Below, piece by piece: positions 5,801 to 6,252 of a stretch of 6,252 nucleotides of DNA. The notes beneath the pieces were generated by a model. The model was given only the letters and a program-made list of their open reading frames with translations, made no database searches and was not told the origin of the DNA. Positions within the stretch are counted from its first letter, which is position 1. Each line of letters begins with the position of its first letter. This stretch comes from an uncultured Eubacteriales bacterium (GTDB taxonomy: Bacteria; Bacillota_A; Clostridia; Peptostreptococcales; Anaerovoracaceae), in assembly GCA_902790885.1 (NCBI GenBank), contig CADATR010000105.1, positions 1 through 6,252 on the forward strand. Direction: 5' to 3'. A program made the position numbers and the translations under genes.

Positions 5801-6210
5801 ACCAGCACCTGTATTTGTCCTCGGCTCCCCCAGGTCTGTTCGGGAAATCATTCAGGCGGAAGGCAGCTACTCTTCCTCATGAGGCTGTGAGCCTCCTCCG
5901 GGTGTCTCCCCGAGCCGCCCTCATTGCGTGATCCCGAAGCTGCCTTCAGGGCTGTGACTGGACGGAAGTATCATTGTCCTCTGAGACTGTCATCGCACTA
6001 TTGCGGTTGCTGTCCGCCTTCAGGGTCCAGATAGTTGTTCGCTCTCCTTACGGGTCATCGCGCTTCGACCTCACATGCTCAAGGGATTAGCCCTATATCT
6101 CAGAGAAAGTTCCTGATGAATGTGTATTCAGTTTTCAAGGTCCGTTTCGCGGAGTCCTTTGGCTGCTGTTTGTTGGCTCCTTCCTGAGTCCTGTCTGCAG
6201 CCGGTACTCC
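5801..6210 (-). ncRNA. Putative large structured leader or non-coding RNA
   Basis: No credible gene occupies this stretch, but it is rich in complementary segments. Plus-strand positions: ACCTG/CAGGT (5807-5811, 5831-5835); TTCGGGAAATCA/TGATCCCGAA (5839-5850, 5929-5938; 7+3 bp); GAAGGCAGCT/AGCTGCCTTC (5859-5868, 5938-5947; 10 bp); GAGGCT/AGCCTC (5881-5895); CTGGAC/GTCCAG (5958-5963, 6025-6030); CGCA/TGCG (5994-6005); GGTC/GACC (6053-6070); TGAAT/ATTCA (6117-6130); and a bipartite helix, GGAGT-CC-GGCTGC with GCAGCC-GG-ACTCC (6151-6166, 6197-6210). The 10-bp and 7+3-bp stems interleave as an H-type pseudoknot. The strand is inferred from the downstream operon and one wobble pair. I cannot match it to a named family, and its ends are uncertain. 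Confidence 0.42.
6125..6140 (-). promoter_or_regulatory. boxA-like antitermination motif
   Basis: CCTTGAAAACTGAATA on the minus strand closely resembles the boxA-containing segment of Firmicutes rRNA leaders and spacers (consensus around CTTTGAAAACT), which recruits Nus factors for antitermination. No rRNA sequence is present here. It sits at the upstream side of the structured region, about 415 bases before the first gene. Function here is inferred from similarity only. Confidence 0.4.
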
Positions 6211-6252
6211 TTTGCTTCGCCCTTATTTTCGCCAAAACACATTCAAAAGTCG
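6211..6252. other. Right window edge, no assignable feature
   Basis: These 42 bases contain a short repeat of GGCGAA on the minus strand and an A-rich stretch, but no reading frame or convincing promoter. A promoter for the downstream operon may lie beyond the edge. Confidence 0.3.

Noticed and set aside
5579..5890. Plus-strand frames of 103 and 62 residues
   Set aside because: They run antisense across the sigma-like gene and the 14-bp hairpin, have no ribosome site of note and encode no recognisable domain.
5801..6210. tRNA, tmRNA, RNase P RNA or rRNA
   Set aside because: No T-loop GTTCGAATC, CCA end, RNase P conserved core or rRNA sequence could be found; only the boxA-like motif resembles rRNA leaders.
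1..6252. CRISPR array or insertion sequence
   Set aside because: No regularly spaced direct repeats, and no DDE transposase or terminal inverted repeats; the only mobile gene is the serine recombinase.

Overview
The window looks like a piece of a low- to mid-GC Firmicutes (Clostridia) genome, most likely Lachnospiraceae-like. This rests on strong AGGAGG-type ribosome binding sites, frequent AGA/AGG/ATA codons, a Clostridia-style large serine recombinase with a MazF-family gene and a small SHOCT-like gene just upstream, and a motif resembling the boxA region of Lachnospiraceae rRNA operons. The family assignment is an inference, not a measurement. All seven recognisable genes lie on the minus strand, so the window reads right to left.

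Right end (about 5710-6252): about 540 bases with no credible gene. It is dense in inverted repeats: a bipartite helix, several short hairpins, two interleaved stems that fit an H-type pseudoknot, a boxA-like motif, and a perfect 14-bp hairpin just before the first gene. I read it as a structured leader or non-coding RNA on the minus strand. I cannot assign it to a known RNA family.

Mobile-element module (2913-5709): four tightly packed genes: a small sigma-region-4-like helix-turn-helix protein, a PemK/MazF-family endoribonuclease, a 61-residue SHOCT-like protein, and a 621-residue large serine recombinase. Their overlaps and 2-base gap indicate one operon. The 172-base gap that follows holds a 15-bp GNRA-capped hairpin, a 52-bp interrupted inverted repeat of attachment-site size, and a small palindrome.

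RNA-repair-like module (1-2701): an RNA ligase of the DraRnl (DRB0094) family, then a translationally coupled calcineurin-like metallophosphoesterase, then after a structured 174-base gap a TPR protein that runs off the left edge. A ligase beside a phosphoesterase suggests end-healing and sealing of RNA. Having a MazF-family RNase in the adjacent operon makes a break-and-repair relationship worth testing, although no 5'-kinase is visible.
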